From Symsagittifera roscoffensis (taxonomy: Eukaryota > Xenacoelomorpha > Acoela > Convolutidae), in the NCBI RefSeq assembly GCF_963678635.1, contig NC_087062.1:73995345-74059344 (forward strand): a DNA stretch of 64,000 bases, read 5' to 3'. The notes beneath the pieces are model-generated. The model had not been told where the DNA came from and did not search any database. It saw only the letters and a program-made list of their open reading frames with translations. The position numbers were made by a program, and so were the translations under genes. How positions within the stretch are numbered: the stretch's first letter is position 1; every line of letters begins with the position of its first letter. This document shows positions 22,401 through 32,759 of this stretch, one piece after another.

Positions 22401-25400
22401 TCAACAAAGTGGTTCTCACAGTGACCTTGACTGGCAACCAGGGTGCGACCTCGTTTGATCCCGCCACAAAAATATTCACGTGGAAAGTGGGAAAAATTGA
22501 CCCTCAGAGACTAACGCCGACACTCAAAGGAAATGTCAGTCACATTTTTTGTAATTGGTGTAGAGTTTTTATCCAAACTTTTGAGAAATCCAAACTTTCC
22601 AGAAATGGTACCTCTAAGGTTGCCATAAGTCAGTTGGACGGAATTATACCGAAAACTTAACAAATTAAATCTAAGAGTGTCAAATTAGCCAAGTTTCCAG
22701 TCCCGTGCGAAAGTATCTCGCTCTAAAAGCTCTGGACGAAGTAGCCCACGCAAATTGAAATATCCATCTGAGGAATCGAAGCAACTAAATGATCCCAATA
22801 GTTTAATCAAAGAAATTGAGACGCCGAATTTGAACAACGCGCGATTTAAATCAGAAGATGAAACGATCGATTCACCGTATATCAAAAGTTAGTTCGGTTT
22901 CAAGTGTACCCAGCCCCCCCCCTACACCCCTCTGTACTGGGGATCAGAAAAAGGTGGGAGGGGGAGGGCCGGGCTATGGAAGGCAATAATTATTGCTGTT
23001 TTGGCCTCTATCACCTCTCCAAAAATTGTACCTCTAAGATTGCCATAAGTCAGTTGGACGAAATTATTGCCGACAGCTTAACAAATTAAAATATAAGAGG
23101 TCAAATAAGCCAAGTGTTCAGTCCCACGCGAAAGTATCCGGCTCTAAATTGACCCAGTAACCAAAATAGCCCTGGACGAAGTAGCCCACGCAAATTGAAA
23201 TATCCATCTGAGGAATCGAAGCAACTAAATGATCCCAATAGTTTAATCAAAGAAATTGACACGCTGAATTTGAACAACGCGCGATTTAAATCAGAAGATG
23301 AAACGATCGATTCACCGTATATCAAAAGTTAGTTCGGTTTCAAGTGTACCCAGCCCCCCCCCCCCCTACACCCCTCTGTACTAGGGATCAGAAAAAGGTG
23401 GGAGGGGGAGGGCCGGGCTATGGAAGGCAATAATTTTTGCTGTTTTGGCCTCTATCACCTCTCCAAAAAATTGTACCTCTAAGATTGCCAAAAGTCAGTT
23501 GGACAAAGTTATTGCCGACAGCTTAACAAATTAAAATATAAGAGGGTCAAATAAGCCAAGTGTTCAGTCCCACGCGAAAGTATCCGGCTCTAAATTGACC
23601 CAGTAACCAAAATAGCCCCGTATGAAGTAGCCCACGCAAGTTGAAATATCCATCTGAGGAATCGAAGCAACTAAATGATCCCAACAGTTTAATCAAAGAA
23701 ATTGAGACGCCGAATTTGAACAACGCGCGATTTAAATCAAAAGATGAAACGATCGATTCACCGTATATCAAAAGTTAGTTCGGTTTCAAGTGTACTCAGC
23801 CCCCCTACACCCCTCTGTACTGGGGATCAGAAAAAGGTGGGAGGGGGAGGGCCGGGCTATGGAAGGCAATGATTATTGCTGTTTTGGCCTCTATCACCTC
23901 TCCAAAAAATTGTACCTCTAAGATTGCCAAAAGTCAGTTGGACAAAGTTATTGCCGACAGCTTAACAAATTAAAATCTAGAGTCAAATAAGCTAAGTATC
24001 CAGTCCCACGCGACATTATCTCGCTCTAAATTAACTCAGTAGCCAGAATAGCCCTGGACTAAGTAGCCCACACAAATTGAAATATCCGTCTGAGGAATCG
24101 AAATAAATAAATAATCACAATAGGTTAATCAAAGAAGTTAAAATTAAGATGCCGTATTTGAACAACGCGCGTTCTGAATCAAAAGGTCAAACGATCGATT
24201 CGCGGTTGATCAAAAGTAAATTCAAAATCTGTAAATTGTCCCCAACACCCCCTCCCCCTGTTCTGGGGACCATTAGAAGAGGAGGGGAGGAGCGGTGGAT
24301 GGAAGGCAAAATTTTTGTTGTATTGGCCTCTATTACCTCTCCAAAAAATGGTACCTCAGTTTGCCATAACAGTTGGACAAAATTAGGCCGACAGTTTAAC
24401 AAATTAAAAACTAAGTGTGTCAAATAAGGCAAAGCTTGAAGATAATTTAATATTTGAAAAACGTTTGAATCGAGGGGTTGCTGCTCTGCTAAAGCTATTT
24501 AACGACGTTATGCCAGCCTTGAACCGCATTGATTGTTGGAATAAGATCTGCCGTCGCGTTATCATAGTGGTTCCACAGATGGGGCTTCATATTTCGGAAT
24601 TTTTTTTATACTATGTTAATTTTTTATTTTAAGCCGACTAGGTCAAGTCAACTTCGGACAGAATAACTAATCGAAAGAGGACGATTCAGCTGTGCACATT
24701 TCGGAGGAAAATTTTTATGGCTATATGTTTGGTTTTATTAATTATTTAGTCGAAATTCTGCAGCTCTATATTTTGTCTGTTTGCATTTTCTGTTCACATG
24801 AGTCGCTCAAAGAAAAAGAGTTAGTATTTGTTTCGTAGATCTGAAAGTAACCCAAATCAATGCGGTAGTTAGCTGTGTGTTGTATTTAGGGGAGGAGCGG
24901 TGGATGGAAGGCAAAATTTTTGTTGTATTGGCCTCTATTACCTCTCCAAAAAATGGTACCTCAGTTTGCCATAACAGTTGGACAAAATTAGGCCGACAGT
25001 TTAACAAATTAAAAACTAAGTGTGTCAAATAAGGCAAAGCTTGAAGATAATTTAATATTTGAAAAACGTTTGAATCGAGGGGTTGCTGCTCTGCTAAAGC
25101 TATTTAACGACGTTATGCCAGCCTTGAACCGCATTGATTGTTGGAATAAGATCTGCCGTCGCGTTATCATAGTGGTTCCACAGATGGGGCTTCATATTTC
25201 GGAATTTTTTTTATACTATGTTAATTTTTTATTTTAAGCCGACTAGGTCAAGTCAACTTCGGACAGAATAACTAATCGAAAGAGGACGATTCAGCTGTGC
25301 ACATTTCGGAGGAAAATTTTTATGGCTATATGTTTGGTTTTATTAATTATTTAGTCGAAATTCTGCAGCTCTATATTTTGTCTGTTTGCATTTTCTGTTC

Positions 25401-28400
25401 ACATGAGTCGCTCAAAGAAAAAGAGTTAGTATTTGTTTCGTAGATCTGAAAGTAACCCAAATCAATGCGGTAGTTAGCTGTGTGTTGTATTTAGATTCAG
25501 TTCCCAGTAGGCTCTCCCATCCCTGAGAATCCGACTGTAATGGTAGACTTCAAGATACACCAGCTGGCCACATCCGGACTCAAGGTCAACCGACTAGACA
25601 TGTACAATGAGGTCAGTCTGCCTTTATTGTCATTATATTGTCATTTTTAAGTGGCATGAGCGCAGCAAAGACTTTGTTGTGGTGATGTTTTTGATTTTTT
25701 TCCCGGGAAGGAAGTCTTGAAAGTTATTCGCAATCAAATTTGACTTGGGATTTATTTTTTATTCGAGTTCACTTCAAGTTAACGTTCTAAAAGGAAGGCC
25801 AATTCTGCTCTCGAGTAATAAAAATTAAAATGGCGCAAAAAATGTGGGTTAAGTCTAGTTATACTTAACTGTACATTTTATAATTCCCAGCGGATTAACA
25901 AATGATACATTGATCCTTTTTTCTCAAATTGTTTTACTTTTATCAAAAATGTCTCAACCATTCATGAATATCAAACTTTTGAAAATCCACTTTTGAAAAA
26001 TCTTTGGAATAAACGCTTGAAAATCTTTTGTTCTTTCTGGATTTTGTTCTGTCAGCGGAATAAAAAAAATGATACATTGATCCTGTTTTCTCATATTGGT
26101 TTAATTTTATCAAAAAATCATTCATGAAGTTTTTTACACTAGCGACCTTGTGAGCGTTAGTGTATTAGTTCGAACCTTCTTTTTTAAACTTAACTCGCAA
26201 ATATAAGCTTTCATTATTTGGTGGCAAAGTGTTCATTATTTGGCGGCACTTTTGCTAAACTCACGATCTGTATCATTGGAAAATTTATAGCATCTGTCCT
26301 CTGCTTTATTTGAGGCTAGCGTTTGTGATGAATTAAGCGTCCGTTGCTGAGTGAGTAGTGCGTGAGACACTTGTTCTCTAGATCGCCGTAGGCCGCAGAT
26401 TGAATCCGAGACCTAGCCGAATTTTTTCTAATTCGAGGCATATGTATACTTTTTGTTGCCTTTTTGAGCGCTGATTTTTTGTGTTCTCACTTCTGTTTGT
26501 GAAGCACGGCCTTGCCTCTGTGTAAAAACTTTGTCAGTTTGATGTATTGGATTCATGGCCACTTTTCCAACGGTCTGATGGATGTTTTTGTTCACGGCCG
26601 CACTATCAAATGTGTAATTTACTAAGTTTTCTAAAATTGTATGTTGATATCAAAATAGCAGCTGAAAAGCGATCTTAGATCAAGATCGGGAATTAAATTA
26701 TTATTTTTTCATGGATTTTTGTAGGAGTATGCGAAGCGAAGTCTTCTGGCTTCAAATATTTTTCCTAGCGCTTGCCTAAGTAGTCTTATGATGCTTTTAC
26801 GTGCGGTGCTTGTTGCGGGATTTTATATGGGGATTAGAATCAAGAAAACTTGAGCAAATTAGTTCTTCGAGTTGGTGTTTTTTATAAGACAGAAAGAAAG
26901 AAAGAATTTATTAAGAGTTATTAAGAGTAATGAACGTAGTGAGTACTCTTACAAAGTTCTTGACTTCTTAAGAGTCGATGGACTAAGTTCAGACTCTTAT
27001 ATAGGCGCTGATGATTTTTTAAATAGTTTTTCAAGAAAAAAACTTAAAATTTGTTCAGGCTTAAAATGACTTTCTCGTTTTGGCTCATGATTCCTTTTCA
27101 AGTTCAGTTCGTTTTCTGTTGTTCATTTCCTTTGTTTTCTTCTCCACTGTCGAACAGCAGAATTGTAAAGGTCACGAAAAACGTGATCGACTTCTAGTTT
27201 CGAAAGTGGCATTTGATTGTCATATTTCCCAGCGGAATAAAAAATTAACCTCAACATATTTTCTCAAATTGGGTTAATTTTATCAAACAAGTGTCAATCA
27301 TAAATTGTTCTAGAAATTTAAAGAGCTTTAATGGCATCTTTTTTTTTCTTTATGATTCGAAAGCTGAGAATTTTTCAAAAAGTAAGCCAAAATTGCTCTT
27401 TCCCAATTGTTTGTAGGCTATGTTTTTTTTTCATGAAAGTCTCAAATTTTGTTCACTCTCGATTTTGACTTTTCGCCGTTTGAGTTATGATTTATTTTTA
27501 AGTTCAGTTCATTCCTTTGTTAAGAGGAAAGCAAACTCCGCTATCGAACAACAAAAGAGCGAAAAATTTGATCGAAATAGAATTTAATTTACAGATTTCC
27601 CAGCGAAATATAAAATTTACCAATTGATCCAGTTTTCTCAAATTAGGTTAATTTTATTGAAAAAACACGAGTCGTAAATTGTTTCTGCTAAATTTTAAGG
27701 GCTTAAATAGGTGCTAATTGCTCTGACAAAAACAGTTATTGGAAAACTTTTATAATCAAAATCATTTTATTGAAAAAAACTAGGTTTTAAAAGAAAAAAA
27801 AAAAAATTTTATAAGTACGATCTCTCAAAAACTTGAATATTATGGAGAATCAAAATTTCAGCCTAGAATTTTAAGGCTGAGGATATTCTTGTAGCATTTG
27901 CTCACTAGTTGCAAATTTTTTTCTTAATTTTTTTCCTAATTAATTTTTTTTGTAAATTTTGAAAAAATTGCGATTTCTCGAAAACCAGAAAAGTTTGAGT
28001 TTACTAGTTTCAGGCTTGAATAGGAACTATGTGAGGAGAGTTTGATAGCAATTGACCACCGGTTGCATGTTTTCTGTTTCACCTTTCCTCTTAATACATA
28101 TATTTCTAAGTTTGATTTTTCTGTGTTTTTTTAATATTGCGATTTCTCAAAAACTAGGAGTATTTTGAAGTGCACTTTTTCAATGTAGAATTGTAACCCT
28201 AAAAGATTTGCCGGTCGCATCTTTTCCATGGTTTGATCAAAAACAATTATGGTTTAATGAAATATACATTGTATCAAATCATCAATACGTAGTATGAAGT
28301 TATCCGTAAAATTATATTGTTCATTTTTGTCATTCTATATTTCTGGGTAAAATGTTGCAAAATATTCATATCGTAATTTTTTTCAGAAGTACAAACCGTT

Positions 28401-28452
28401 CAAGGGAGTGAAATACCTGACGAAAGCCGGTCGCTTCCAGTTCAGGACGTGA
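16442..28452 (+). CDS. AP3M: AP-3 complex mu subunit, ten coding exons
   Basis: Complete gene. Joining exons 16442-16476, 16542-16620, 17347-17565, 18035-18156, 18794-18920, 21453-21673, 22028-22130, 22373-22534, 25501-25611 and 28387-28452 keeps frame throughout and gives 414 residues plus stop; the vertebrate proteins are about 418. The mu chain is the medium subunit of the AP-3 adaptor, which sorts cargo into vesicles from endosomes or TGN to lysosome-related organelles. Its N-terminal longin-like domain packs into the complex core and its C-terminal mu-homology domain binds YxxPhi cargo signals. The exons are conserved along their whole length (TPHHYLVSIYRD, LPTGQLSNVPWRR, NNEAYFDVVEEIDAIIDKS, SFHPCVRYKKWE, DITIGPKQTMGK, SGLKVNRLDMY, KYKPFKGVKY). 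Donors are unusual: five of nine are GTCAGT and one is GC. The human paralogues AP3M1/AP3M2 cannot be distinguished, so the symbol is generic. Confidence 0.95.
16542..16620 (+). CDS. AP3M: AP3M exon 2
   Basis: Acceptor cttctgtttag; encodes EKHWKSVVNKSICDYFFEE of the longin-like domain; donor GTTAGT, phase 0. Intron 1 is only 65 bases. Confidence 0.92.
16621..17346 (+). other. AP3M: AP3M intron 2
   Basis: 726 bases. Just before the acceptor (17271-17306) it holds an inverted copy of the hairpin core repeat of the 30-35 kb region (GTGCTACTTGCAC plus flanks 'ccggctatc'). Nothing else recognised. Confidence 0.6.
17347..17565 (+). CDS. AP3M: AP3M exon 3
   Basis: 73 codons, TPHHYLVSIYRDRLYLVAVV through VVVYE; end of the N-terminal domain. 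Acceptor gtgtatcattag, donor GTCTGT. Confidence 0.93.
17566..18034 (+). other. AP3M: AP3M intron 3 with hAT-family remnant
   Basis: From about 17880 to 17995 the sequence ('gggaaccttttggctagcgagggggtcaaatc...ctcccatcctcccc') resembles the interior and end of the hAT-like family at 55235-55332 but has no intact terminus. Confidence 0.4.
18035..18156 (+). CDS. AP3M: AP3M exon 4
   Basis: Encodes LLEEMLDNGYPLATESN and IRSVVNTVTGKS, the linker into the mu-homology domain. Acceptor tgttatgtgcag, donor GTCAGT, phase 2. Confidence 0.93.
18157..18793 (+). other. AP3M: AP3M intron 4
   Basis: 637 bases, unique-looking; no repeat or gene recognised. Confidence 0.5.
18794..18920 (+). CDS. AP3M: AP3M exon 5
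   Basis: Encodes SETLPTGQLSNVPWRR and NNEAYFDVVEEIDAIIDKS, start of the mu-homology domain. Donor GTCAGT, phase 0. Confidence 0.94.
18921..21452 (+). other. AP3M: AP3M intron 5
   Basis: 2.5 kb, mostly the tandem array annotated at 19480-21270; the remainder is T-rich with no exon. Confidence 0.6.
19480..21270 (+). repeat. Degenerate tandem array, about 350-bp period, five units
   Basis: Each unit contains 'ttttcggnttaacgngggtcga', 'agttgccgctcgntcattgattctcaatgcttg', 'aggctgtttatgaacatcgtctgaga' and 'tttttcagctta'. The 'attgattctcaatg' block sits near 19706, 20035, 20393, 20740 and 21095, giving spacings of about 330-360. Unit ends carry 'caattgtattgcaa'. Divergence between units is considerable, so the array is old. 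Confidence 0.75.
21453..21673 (+). CDS. AP3M: AP3M exon 6
   Basis: Encodes GGTVSAEITGWIDAAIK, DDVSFHPCVRYKKWE and SFVPPDGNFRLISYHLSS of the mu-homology domain. Acceptor ttgcaattcag, donor GTCAGT, phase 2. Confidence 0.94.
22028..22130 (+). CDS. AP3M: AP3M exon 7 (GC donor)
   Basis: Encodes VVAIPMYCRSSVSFKDGSGK and DITIGPKQTMGKL. The frame must end at CTG|GCAAGC to match the family across the junction (MGK then LED..ITV), so the intron starts GC, not GT. Alternative GT sites nearby would break the alignment. Confidence 0.88.
22373..22534 (+). CDS. AP3M: AP3M exon 8
   Basis: Encodes LEDVVITVPFNKVVLTVTL and FDPATKIFTWKVGKI; acceptor attgattttag, donor GTCAGT, phase 0. Confidence 0.92.
22600..24420 (+). 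repeat. Tandem array of 420-445-bp units, over four copies
   Basis: The marker 'tgccataagtcagttggac' or its variant begins at 22621, 23041, 23486, 23925 and 24362. Units contain GATGAAACGATCGATTCACC, a C run followed by 'tacacccctctgtac', and 'gggagggggagggccgggc'. Units 2 and 3 are nearly identical apart from C-run length; the unit from 23925 is clearly more diverged. Confidence 0.85.
24284..25493 (+). repeat. Perfect 605-bp tandem duplication before exon 9
   Basis: 24284-24888 and 24889-25493 appear identical base for base. Both begin GGGGAGGAGCGGTGGATGG and end TGTGTTGTATTTA. Copy 1 therefore presents a decoy acceptor (tttag|GGGG) while copy 2 runs into the real one (tttagattcag). Confidence 0.9.
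25501..25611 (+). CDS. AP3M: AP3M exon 9
   Basis: Encodes FPVGSPIPENPTVMVDFKI and LATSGLKVNRLDMYNE; donor GTCAGT, phase 0. Confidence 0.93.
25612..28386 (+). other. AP3M: AP3M intron 9
   Basis: 2.8 kb with copies of the 'cccagcgga.taa' family (25800-26120, 26930-27330, 27480-27700) and one composite SINE-like repeat (26130-26530). No exon. Confidence 0.6.
26130..26530 (+). repeat. Composite SINE-like repeat (copy in AP3M intron 9)
   Basis: Same module order as 6610-6985. The tRNA-like section here is better preserved: 'cgttgctgagtgagtagtgcgtgagac' then 'gccgcagattgaatccgagac'. The 3' end is GAAGCACGGCCTTGCCTCTG. Confidence 0.6.
28387..28452 (+). CDS. AP3M: AP3M exon 10 (stop)
   Basis: Encodes KYKPFKGVKYLTKAGRFQFRT and stop TGA, the canonical C-terminus. 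A polyadenylation signal AATAAA follows at 28585-28590. Confidence 0.94.
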   Translation, partial: KYKPFKGVKYLTKAGRFQFRT

Positions 28453-28584
28453 GGAGACAGCGTACCAATATGTAGATGTTCACATCACAATCACACCAGC
28501 TATCTCAAACTGTATTTATCTGCGAACTATTCCAAATAATTCGTCGGGCGCAAACTTGTCTCAACGATTATATGTTTCTTGAAT

Positions 28585-28590
28585 AATAAA
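28585..28590 (+). terminator. AP3M: AP3M polyadenylation signal
   Basis: AATAAA 133 bases after the stop codon, in an AT-rich 3'UTR. Confidence 0.6.
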
Positions 28591-30480
28591 TGTAGAAATT
28601 TCAATTTAATTTCATATTACTTTACAGCGGATAATAAGTGACTCTTAAGACAGCATGTTACGCAGTGTTCAAGACTTGCTCCAAAGTTGTGCAATAAAAT
28701 CAATATTCAATGTAAATCTTTATACATTATATCAGTTCATACCATTTAGTTGTATCATAAAGAGTCGTTCTGTGTATTTGGCTTCAATAACTTGAATAGA
28801 TAATTTTAATTGTAAATTTTGAAAGTTTGCTGCTACAGGTATATCTTTTTATTTTTCAAATTCAATTTTCTTAACCGATGAACTGGTAGCTCATTCAGTT
28901 AGCTGAGGTTGATCTGTTTAAACAACGGAAAACCCTAAATGAGCTTGCTACGCCTCTGAGATCTGGTTCGGTCATCAACAGCAAAGCGTTGTTTTTGTGA
29001 AATGTACTTGCCATGTAAAACCATGATAAAGAAATGAACGTAGTCTTGCTGATTTGTTTTTTTTTTCAAGAAAAAGTCTTAAAATGTGCATAAAAGTCTC
29101 AAGTAACAACAGATGTGCATTCATTGCATGAATGCATTTTTTGAGCTCAATTGAAATTCATCTGCCGAAAGTGACATAAATAGCACTCTCCAAATACGAA
29201 CGTGGTAATGGCGCGAAAAAACGAACGATTTCAAGTTTCGAAAGTGGAATTTAATTTTTAGAGTTCCAGCCGAATAAAAACTTTACATGTTGACTCAGTT
29301 TTCTCAAGTTGGGTTAATGTTATCAAAAAAGCGCCAATCATATATTGTTCTAGCAATTTAAACATCTTTGAGATCATCTAATTTTTTTTGAAATTTGAAA
29401 GTTGAGATTTTTTCAACAAAGTTAGTGTGTTTTAGGTTTACTGCGTTCATTACTCCTTTCCAATTTTCGATTGGCTATTTTATTTTTTCCAACGGTCTTC
29501 TTGCTACTGAGTGCCAATAATCTTGTTGTTTGTAGAATTATAAAAGTGTATTGGGATCGGACTTTTTATTGGTTTGTACTGAGACGCTTTAAAAACTTTT
29601 TTCATGACATTTTTTTAGTACTTCTTCGATTTGCAAAAACTGTTACCAATAGAAAAACCGTCCACTCCCAGGTGTGATTGCTTAGACTTCTAGTCTCTTT
29701 TTTTGGTAACCTACTCGCTACAGCCTTCGAAACAGTCTGTCAGTGGGAGTTTTATCCCATTTTTCTAAGGTAATTTTTGTTTTCTCAACAACTACCATCT
29801 CAAATCTTAGATTTTGGTGTCAATGATAAGAAAAGGCTATGTAAAGCTTCGCTGCATAAGCAGTAGCGCCCCTATTTCTAGCATGTAAAGTTATGACTTT
29901 CGGAAAAATTAAACTTTTGATTTTTTGACCGTTTTTTGAAACTTATTGACTTTCCTCGAAAACTACCCTCCTAAATTTCAGAGTTTGGTGTTAAAAGGTT
30001 GAACGGGTTTTGGGAAGCTCACCTGCATAAGTGGTGGTGGCCGAAATTGATTTTCAAAAAAAGTTGTGACACGCAAATAAGCGACTATGATCAATTCTTC
30101 ATAAAAGTGTATGGCCTTAAGCAAAGTAATTTATTTGATATTTTGACATTTTTTGGAAGCTTATTTTTTCTCGAAAACTAACCTCTTCATTCTATGATTT
30201 TAGTTTCAATCGACTGGGCAGGTTGTATGAAGATTCTGTAAAAAAGAGGCTAAGCCCTTTCGAAAAAAAAATCACACTCGGAAAAGGCAAATTTTTAAAG
30301 CAAATTTTGGTTTTAATAGGTTGAGACTTTGGTTTTAATAGATTTTTGGTTTTAAAAACTACCTTTTCAAATCAGTTTTTGGGCTGACAATTTTTTTTCG
30401 TTATCTTTTTTTTTGTTCATTTTTTATAAAGCTTGCAAGTCTAAATCAATTAATCTTTTCGTTCGGAGCATTGAAAATGG
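28591..30480. other. Intergenic sequence right of AP3M
   Basis: Contains the family copy at 29010-29480 and several diverged lines of 'tctcgaaaactac.ctc..aattttaga.tttggtgttaa' (29790, 29960, 30170), which look like a weak tandem repeat of about 180-210 bp. No gene recognised. Confidence 0.45.
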
Positions 30481-30787
30481 CGAGGAACTTTGTATTCGTG
30501 TGTGTTTTAGCTTTCTTTTGTTTTCACGCAAAAGCAGGTAGCACAAAAAATGATCGGAATGATTTGAGTGATATATCATATTGAAGCGGTAACAGTCGTA
30601 ATTTGCAAATTTTCAAAAAAATATTCCCAGTGTCGAGAAAAACCGTTTTGAAATTTTTGATTTTTCATTTCAACTATCCTTCCAAGACCAACTATCTAAA
30701 TTTCGTTGAAAAAATCAAATTGGGTTATTTTTTATTGTTCCAACAGTTGAAAATGGGAAGGAACTTTGTATTCGGGTGAGGAACTGT

Positions 30788-30843
30788 GTATTTTTAAGAC
30801 TGCAAGTAGCACAGAATGTTCCGATCATAGTCTTAAAAAATAC
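30788..30843 (+). repeat. Hairpin 1, unit 1
   Basis: Arms GTATTTTTAAGACT and AGTCTTAAAAAATAC enclose the core beginning GCAAGTAGCACAG at 30802-30826. The equivalents in units 2 (core 32473-32497) and 3 (core 34758-34782) have a decayed left arm. Confidence 0.7.
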
Positions 30844-30997
30844 AAAAATTCTTCGAACTGGCGTTCTTTTTCGGCGTGATGTGATAAAAGGAGCTATACA
30901 AAAAGGTGGGGGTTAGATATATTCGACAACCATACTAAAAACAACAAATTGAAAAACAAGTTTAAGAACAAAAGTTTCTAGAAAAACGAAAAAAAAA

Positions 30998-31076
30998 ATG
31001 AAACAAGGATAGCCGGTTACTGTGCAAGTAGCACAGAATATTCCGGTCTAACAGTAACCGGCTATCTTTGTTTCAT
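30998..31076 (+). repeat. Hairpin 2, unit 1 (nested hairpin)
   Basis: Outer arms 30998-31022 and 31052-31076 are inverted copies of 25 bases with one mismatch (G versus A, a possible G-U pair). Inside, CTGTGCAAGTAGCACAG forms a second 6-bp stem with a 5-base loop. The same structure is at 32679-32759 (26-base arms, one mismatch) and at 34973-35053 (two to three mismatches). Confidence 0.75.
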
Positions 31077-32678
31077 TTCGATTTCATTATTTCTCTATTT
31101 TAATGATTCTATCAGCAATGCAAAGTTTTATAAAAAATTTATGCAGCAGGTGTTTCTAGCCGATTTAAAGAACCTGAAAGAAGATAATTAATTTTAAAAA
31201 ACAGTATCATATTTTTTTATAATTTCTCAGTCCGAATCGGATTTTGATCCAAATGCAAAAAATTGTTGAAATAATTTCTTTTTTTTTTCATTTTTCAAAC
31301 AATTTACTTTTTTATGTTAAATTTCAAGGCAGTATGAGCCACCAAATTAACTCCACTGCAGTTTGTACGCTGTTTGAGCTATTATTACGTTACTTCTGTG
31401 TTTGTTCTAGTTTTTTGTTTTTCATTTTTTTTGTTTTACTCTCTGCTTCCAACAGATGGAGTCTAACCTCATGCTCTTAGTTATCGGAAAATATGATTTT
31501 GTTTGATATCAAGTGATTAGATAAGACTGCTTTACTTTTTCACAGACATTTTTACCACTTGTTTTGAATTTATCAGTTTATGTTGAATTATTCAAAGTGT
31601 AATTGGAAAAAGATAGGTTGTTATTTTGTTTCGATACATGTTTCCCAGTTTTTTAAAATAAATTTATCTCTAAAAGTGTTTTGGATTTTAGTGTTAGGTT
31701 TTTTGTTGTTGTAGCACTTACATGTAGTTCTTGCAATAATTTGTAATAACAAATTACACTTCGAAAGACAACTTAATCTTGCATTTTTTCTAGGTCACCA
31801 GAACTATTGGAAAAAATGCGATTTCATAGCTTAAGTTTTTGTTTGGGTTTTTTGATGCGTTGATAAAAATTCCATGATTGATCTGGAAATTCTAGTTCAA
31901 AGACGAAATTGGCCTGACAGGAAAAAAACCACACAGAGAACAATTATTTTGTCATTGTCTTCGATAAACGGAGCCAAGAGTTCCTTCTTTAATACCGTTC
32001 GTTAGTTTAGATAATCTCGCAAAAAGTTTTAGTTAAATCATTTTTTTGCGTGTTTTCCAATGAAACTTTATAAAAACCCTCTATTCTGATAGAATTTTGG
32101 CAATCTTTGTGATTTTCATGAGGAAATCACACCAAAAATCTACGTTAGTTGACAGCATTATTGTAAAGTTTGCCTCATATAGACAGCAAGACTAACTAAA
32201 TGCTCTATCAAGCAGAAAATCGAAGTTCAGAAAGGCGGTAACTGTCTGACGCGCTTTCATGGTATATCATAACTAAGCTTGCTGAGACTTTTTGAGCGGA
32301 TAGAGTAATTATGGATACAAAGTCTGAATAATTATAGTTTCATAGCTTCAAAATAGTGTTTTAGGCACCTTCCAAGACCAACTATCTAAACTTCGTTGAA
32401 AATAGTAAACCAGGTGATTTTTTTTTGTTCCGACGGCGGAAAATGGGGAGGAACTTTGTGTTTTTTAAGAATGCAAGTAGCACAGAATGTTCCGATCATA
32501 GTCTTGAAAAAAATACAAAAATTCTTCGTACTGGCGTTCTTTTTCGGCGTGATGTGATAAAAGGAGCTATACAAAAAGGTGGGGGTTAGATATATTCGAC
32601 AACCATACTAAAAACAACAAATTGAAAAACAAGTTTAAGAACAAAAGTTTCTAGAAAAACGAAAAAAATGAAAAGCAA

Positions 32679-32759
32679 AATGAAAAAAGGATAGCCGGTT
32701 ACTGTGCAAGTAGCACAGAATATTCCGATCTAACAGTAACCGGCTATCCTTGTTTCATT
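32679..32759 (+). repeat. Hairpin 2, unit 2
   Basis: Arms 32679-32704 and 32734-32759, inverted copies with one mismatch; same core as unit 1. Confidence 0.75.

Larger units (their letters stand above)
22535..25500 (+). other. AP3M: AP3M intron 8
   Basis: 3 kb built almost wholly from two repeat structures: a 420-445 bp tandem array and a 605-bp perfect duplication that ends 7 bases before exon 9. Confidence 0.7.
25780..29480 (+). repeat. Dispersed 'cccagcggaataaaa' family, four copies here
   Basis: Copies at about 25800-26120, 26930-27330, 27480-27700 and 29010-29480 share 'gtggaatttaatttttag.tttcccagcggaataaaaa', 'ttgatccagttttctcaaattgggttaattttatcaaaa' and 'aaattgttctag.aatttaaagagcttaaa.ggcatc'. 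The best copies are the two within 1854-4252. The order is constant, so this is one element family of roughly 450 bp whose ends are not defined here. Confidence 0.65.

Noticed and set aside
24889-24893. Alternative AP3M exon start at tttag|GGGG in the first 605-bp copy
   Set aside because: The following frame does not match AP-3 mu and contains stops; treated as a decoy site only.
22600-25493. Repeated open frames of 66-92 codons on both strands in the intron arrays
   Set aside because: They repeat only because the DNA repeats; peptides are unlike known proteins and the frames are not better preserved than the DNA.
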